DNA of 64,000 nucleotides from Halostagnicola sp. A56 (GTDB lineage Archaea; Halobacteriota; Halobacteria; Halobacteriales; Natrialbaceae). Where the stretch lies: contig NZ_JMIP02000021.1 of the NCBI RefSeq assembly GCF_000691505.1, forward strand, positions 1 through 64,000, written 5' to 3'. Shown one piece after another: positions 62,702-64,000 of the stretch (position 1 is its first letter; each line of letters starts with the position of its first letter). The notes under the pieces were generated by a model that saw only the letters and a list, made by a program, of their open reading frames with translations, did not search any database and had not been told where the DNA came from. The position numbers and the translations under genes are program-made.

Positions 62702-64000
62702 ATGAGCGATTGGACGGAGAAGTACCGGCCGACGACGCTGTCGGAGGTACGCGGGAACAACAAGGCTCGAGACAAACTCGAGGAGTGGGCCCGGTCGTGG
62801 GACGACCACCGCGAAGCCGTCATCGTCCACGGCAGTCCCGGCGTCGGGAAGACCTCCGCGGCACATGCGCTGGCCTCGGACATGGGTTGGCCGGTGATGG
62901 AGCTCAACGCGAGCGACGACAGGCAGGCCGATGTCATCGAACGGATCGCCGGCGAGGCCGCCAAAAGCGGGACCCTCACCGGCGGGGAGACGGGTCGCCG
63001 ACTCGTCGTGTTAGACGAGGCCGACAATTTCCACGGCAACGCGGACTACGGCGGCTCTCGAGAGGTCACTCGAGTCGTCAAAGATGCGGAACAGCCGATC
63101 GTCCTCGTCGCCAACGAGTTCTACGAGATGAGCCAGTCGCTTCGCAACTCCTGTGAGACCATCGAGTTTCGCGACGTTTCCTCGCGGTCGATCGTCCCCG
63201 TACTCCGCGATATCTGTCGCCGCGAGGGCATCGAGTTCGACGAGGAGGCCCTGAAAGCCATCGCCGATTCGACCAGTGGCGACCTGCGTTCGGCGGTCAA
63301 CGACCTGCAGGCCGTCGCCGAGGAAGCGGATCGGCTCACCGTCGAGGATGTCGTCACCGGCGAGCGCGACACAACCGAGGGGATCTTCGACTACCTCGAC
63401 GCGCTCATCAAAGAGGAGGACGCCGAGGGGGCGCTCCGGGCGTCCTACGACGTCGACGAGAACCCGGACGATCTGCTCAACTGGATCGAGGACAACGTTC
63501 CCAAAGATTACGAGGGCGACGAACTGGCAGACGCCTACGAGTACCTCGCGAACGCGGATCGCTGGCTCGGGCGCGTCCGCGCGACGCAGGATTACTCCTA
63601 CTGGCGCTACGCCTCGGACAACATGACCGCCGGTGTCGCGGCCGCTCGGCAGGGAGACAAGGGCGGGTGGACCCGCTACGGCCCGCCGAGTTACTGGTCG
63701 AAACTCGGGCGGACCCGCGGGGCTCGAGACACGCGCGATTCGATCGCCGAGCGCATCGCAGAGCGCGAGGGAACGAGCGTCGGGACCGCGCGCCGGGAAA
63801 TCGTCCCGTACCTCGAGTCGATGACCCACCACTGCAAGAACCGCGACCTGACCGTGACGATGGCCGCTGCCTACGATCTCGACGCCGACGAAGTCTCCTT
63901 TATTACTGGCAGCGGCGCGGACACGAACAAGGTCGAGTCGATCGTCGAGGAGGCTCAGGAACGAACCGAAGCGGCCGCCGTCGAGCACTCCGGAACAGCG
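62702..64000 (+). CDS. rfcL: replication factor C large subunit (partial, runs off the window)
   Basis: RfcL is the large subunit of the clamp loader that opens PCNA. 433 codons are visible, so the 3' end lies beyond the window. Walker A is VHGSPGVGKTSAAHAL (about 42-57), Walker B VVLDEADNFHG (about 101-111), and the conserved ELNASDDRQ box follows the first helix. Domain III and a lid SYWRYASDNMTAG follow. No intein visible in this part. Marks return to core chromosome. Confidence 0.95.
   Translation, partial: MSDWTEKYRPTTLSEVRGNNKARDKLEEWARSWDDHREAVIVHGSPGVGKTSAAHALASDMGWPVMELNASDDRQADVIERIAGEAAKSGTLTGGETGRRLVVLDEADNFHGNADYGGSREVTRVVKDAEQPIVLVANEFYEMSQSLRNSCETIEFRDVSSRSIVPVLRDICRREGIEFDEEALKAIADSTSGDLRSAVNDLQAVAEEADRLTVEDVVTGERDTTEGIFDYLDALIKEEDAEGALRASYDVDENPDDLLNWIEDNVPKDYEGDELADAYEYLANADRWLGRVRATQDYSYWRYASDNMTAGVAAARQGDKGGWTRYGPPSYWSKLGRTRGARDTRDSIAERIAEREGTSVGTARREIVPYLESMTHHCKNRDLTVTMAAAYDLDADEVSFITGSGADTNKVESIVEEAQERTEAAAVEHSGTA

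Overview
This window is haloarchaeal chromosomal DNA. The proteins are strongly acidic, GC content is high, many genes are leaderless or start right at the expected transcription start, and the gene set is archaeal: DNA polymerase D large subunit (DP2) with an intein, PriS and GINS, RadB, RfcL, Cdc48, an RtcB/archease pair, Bat-type HTH regulators and many Halobacteria-only small proteins. The style resembles the Natrialba/Natrinema/Haloterrigena group, but I cannot fix the genus from sequence alone.

Layout. 0-5.9 kb: C-terminal part of DP2 carrying an intein C-terminal half, a rubredoxin-like protein, ketopantoate reductase (CoA synthesis), a NifU-type Fe-S scaffold, and a ThDP-dependent decarboxylase/synthase. 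6-13.5 kb: a PHP phosphoesterase, a RecJ-like DHH protein, then tetrapyrrole genes (hemC-cobA-hemD operon, hemL) with a truncated globin between them; hemB lies at 38-39 kb and cbiX at 48 kb. 13.7-16.3 kb: an ammonium transporter fused to its PII regulator, then a 698-bp exact copy of part of the DP2 gene. 16.7-31 kb: core information-processing and central metabolism genes (Bat regulator, uracil-DNA glycosylase, Pol IV, RtcB/archease, PriS-GINS, peroxiredoxin, Hsp20-like/Cdc48, SucCD). 31-41 kb: biotin synthase, an oxidoreductase, a scarred region (TnpB remnant, AI-2E-type permease, a tetR gene cut off by a second copy of the amt promoter), hemB, ferredoxin. 41-50 kb: small haloarchaeal proteins, a strong candidate non-coding RNA gene near 42.6 kb, purA, Trm112, DR2241 and cbiX. 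50-53 kb: two divergent secreted proteins sharing Gln/Asn-rich repeats like curlin repeats. 53-54.7 kb: radB and a RuvC-like protein. 54.8-62.7 kb: an accessory region with lower GC content, a winged-helix regulator divergent from a possible nucleotide-recognising effector, broken IS5-type transposase, broken deoxyhypusine synthase, OFA-type transporter, Bat remnant and an AbrB/PIN toxin-antitoxin pair. The window ends inside rfcL.

Most notable observations: (1) the secreted repeat-protein pair, which could be an archaeal functional amyloid; (2) a TATA-driven structured RNA of about 100 nt whose central strand can form two mutually exclusive helices; (3) exact gene-fragment duplications linking the DP2, amt and tetR loci, one of which transplants the amt promoter; (4) an in-frame stop just upstream of the DP2 intein C-half; (5) a one-base deletion that joins archease and RtcB; (6) the Amt-PII fusion with a small coupled leader ORF.

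All family names are from reading the sequence; no database search was run.
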